From Bordetella parapertussis (lineage in GTDB: Bacteria > Pseudomonadota > Gammaproteobacteria > Burkholderiales > Burkholderiaceae_C): 15,831 nt of DNA. Of the stretch, positions 14,405-15,831 are shown one piece after another. Below the pieces are notes generated by a model. The model saw only the letters and a program-made list of their open reading frames with translations. It made no database searches and was not told the origin of the DNA. The position numbers and the translations under genes were made by a program. The first letter of the stretch is position 1; every line of letters begins with the position of its first letter. Where the stretch lies: NCBI GenBank assembly GCA_945888535.1, contig CAMDAN010000055.1, positions 1-15,831 on the forward strand. Reading direction: 5' to 3'.

Positions 14405-15831
14405 ATGGGTTTATCTTTAGTGCAGGGCCGTGCCTTGCTCGGTTTAGAGGCGGCGCAGGTGACTGTGGAGGTGCATCTGGCCAACGGCCTTCCCAGTTTC
14501 ACGCTGGTGGGTTTGGCCGATGTGGAGGTAAAAGAGGCGCGAGAAAGGGTGCGCTGTGCGATTCAAAACTCGGGGCTAGAGTTTCCTCACAACCAACGGA
14601 TTACCGTTAATTTGGCCCCGGCGGATTTACCTAAAGACTCCGGACGGTTAGATTTACCCATTGCTTTGGGAATTTTGGCGGCCAGCGGTCAAATTGATGG
14701 CGCACGGCTTGCCGATTACGAGTTCGCTGGGGAATTGTCTCTGTCTGGGGCTTTACGACCGGTTCGCGGCGCATTAGCGATGGCTTTGGCCTTACACACT
14801 GCCAAAGTCGCAACGCGCTTGGTCTTGCCTCCGGGCAGCGCCGAAGAGGCGGCCTTGGTGCCTGATTCGCAGGTGTACCGTGCAGTTCACCTGCTTGACG
14901 TTGTGCGCCACTTTGCCCCAGCCGCAGCTTCCAATTTAAACGCCGTTCAAGACGAACACTTAAATGACGAAGGCTGGCAGAGGGTAAGCGCCTTGCCCCC
15001 GCGATTTCTCGCTGCCCAACCCGATATGGCCGATGTCAAAGGACAGTTGGCAGCTAAGCGGGCTTTGGAAATTTCTGCCGCAGGCGGACACAGTTTGCTT
15101 TTGACCGGGCCGCCCGGATCAGGCAAGTCGATGTTGGCGCACCGCTTTGCGGGGCTGCTGCCCGATATGAATACGGACGAAGCTTTGCAAAGCGCTGCGA
15201 TTGGAAGCTTGAGTGGTCGCTTTGATATTGCGCGTTGGGGCCAGCGCCCCACCTGCAGCCCGCACCACTCCGCTAGCGCGGTCGCCTTGGTCGGCGGAGG
15301 CTCACCGCCTCGGCCGGGAGAAATATCTTTGGCTCACCATGGCGTTCTCTTTTTAGACGAGTTACCGGAGTTCCCCCGCGCCGCTTTAGAGGCCTTGCGC
15401 GAACCGCTTGAAACCGGCACCATCACCATTGCCCGCGCCGCCCGCCGAGCGGAGTTTCCCGCCCGCTTTCAACTGATCGCAGCCATGAACCCCTGCCCTT
15501 GCGGTTACCTCGGAGCGAGCAAGGTCGCGCGGCCCTGCCGCTGCACGCCCGACCAAGTCAGCCGTTACCAAGGCAAACTCAGCGGGCCTTTAATGGACCG
15601 CATTGACTTGCATGTAGAAGTGCCAGCGCTGGCAGCCCACGAGCTACTTGGATCGGCGCCAGGTGAATCCACGCAAGCGATTCGTATGCGTTGCGCCCAA
15701 GCGCGAGATCGTGCGCTTGCCCGTCAGAACCAAGCCAACCACGTCCTGCAAGGTGCAGACATCGACCGCTACGTGCAACTCGAACCCGCAGCGGCAACGT
15801 TCTTAAAAAATGCAGCCGTTCAACTTGGCTG
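14405..15831 (+). CDS. comM: ComM / YifB family Mg-chelatase-like AAA+ ATPase (3' end missing)
   Basis: The frame is open from ATG 14405 to the window end, giving 475 complete codons of a family whose members are near 500 residues, so only the C-terminal tail is missing. ComM is a hexameric helicase that promotes branch migration of incoming DNA during natural transformation. The N-terminal Lon-like ChlI domain (MGLSLVQGRALLGLEAAQV, then GLADVEVKEARERV) runs to about 120. The AAA+ module has Walker A GPPGSGKS (235-242), Walker B GVLFLDE (313-319) and the cysteine cluster C364-C366 and C378-C380 (NPCPCG...RPCRC), a probable zinc site. MDRIDLHVEVP follows near residue 398. A Shine-Dalgarno AAGGGAG lies eight bases before the ATG. 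It is divergent from glnK. Confidence 0.96.
   Translation, partial: MGLSLVQGRALLGLEAAQVTVEVHLANGLPSFTLVGLADVEVKEARERVRCAIQNSGLEFPHNQRITVNLAPADLPKDSGRLDLPIALGILAASGQIDGARLADYEFAGELSLSGALRPVRGALAMALALHTAKVATRLVLPPGSAEEAALVPDSQVYRAVHLLDVVRHFAPAAASNLNAVQDEHLNDEGWQRVSALPPRFLAAQPDMADVKGQLAAKRALEISAAGGHSLLLTGPPGSGKSMLAHRFAGLLPDMNTDEALQSAAIGSLSGRFDIARWGQRPTCSPHHSASAVALVGGGSPPRPGEISLAHHGVLFLDELPEFPRAALEALREPLETGTITIARAARRAEFPARFQLIAAMNPCPCGYLGASKVARPCRCTPDQVSRYQGKLSGPLMDRIDLHVEVPALAAHELLGSAPGESTQAIRMRCAQARDRALARQNQANHVLQGADIDRYVQLEPAAATFLKNAAVQLG

Overview
The window reads as an ordinary chromosomal segment of a betaproteobacterium, most likely a Burkholderiales/Comamonadaceae-type organism. This rests on the lplT / alr-radA arrangement, the glnK-amtB pair beside comM, a glcE-glcF pair, and protein sequences of that general flavour. 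The taxonomic call is inference from gene content. Coding density is very high: the longest gene-free stretch is about 265 bp (between glnK and comM), and it holds nitrogen-control sites. I see no tRNA, rRNA, CRISPR array, insertion sequence or phage gene.

Layout. (1) 1-1770, plus strand: the 3' part of a GMC flavoprotein oxidoreductase, then an enolase-superfamily sugar-acid dehydratase-like enzyme, probably one catabolic unit cut by the window edge. (2) 1767-3310, minus strand: a three-gene haem module made of an SHP-type monohaem cytochrome c (DUF1924), a dihaem cytochrome c (DHC) and a membrane cytochrome b561-like protein. It has its own sigma70-like promoter. (3) 3406-5905, minus strand: alr (alanine racemase) followed by radA. 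Between them lies a perfect LexA-type palindrome that probably puts radA under SOS control. (4) 5971-8650, plus strand: lplT, a DMT/EamA permease and a glutathione peroxidase, joined by start/stop overlaps. (5) 8630-11128, minus strand: glcE and glcF, two of the three glycolate oxidase subunits, with no glcD in the window. (6) 11226-12167, minus strand: an SMP-30/gluconolactonase-family hydrolase. (7) 12262-14139, minus strand: glnK-amtB, with a sigma54 promoter, an upstream NtrC palindrome and a strong terminator closed by a C(UUCG)G tetraloop. (8) 14405 to the end, plus strand: comM, the Mg-chelatase-like AAA+ branch-migration helicase, incomplete at the window edge.

How the genes work together: GlnK gates AmtB for ammonium uptake under NtrC/sigma54 control. 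The SHP-DHC-cytochrome b set would carry electrons from the membrane quinone pool to a periplasmic haem with an Asn ligand that can bind small gases. RadA and ComM are both recombination branch-migration helicases but lie in separate units. The GMC enzyme, the dehydratase and the SMP-30 lactonase are each typical of oxidative sugar or sugar-acid catabolism, though they are not one operon here. I found no clearly undescribed system. The items most worth a second look are the SOS box at radA, the SHP module, the orphan glcEF pair and the K-x-R variant dehydratase.
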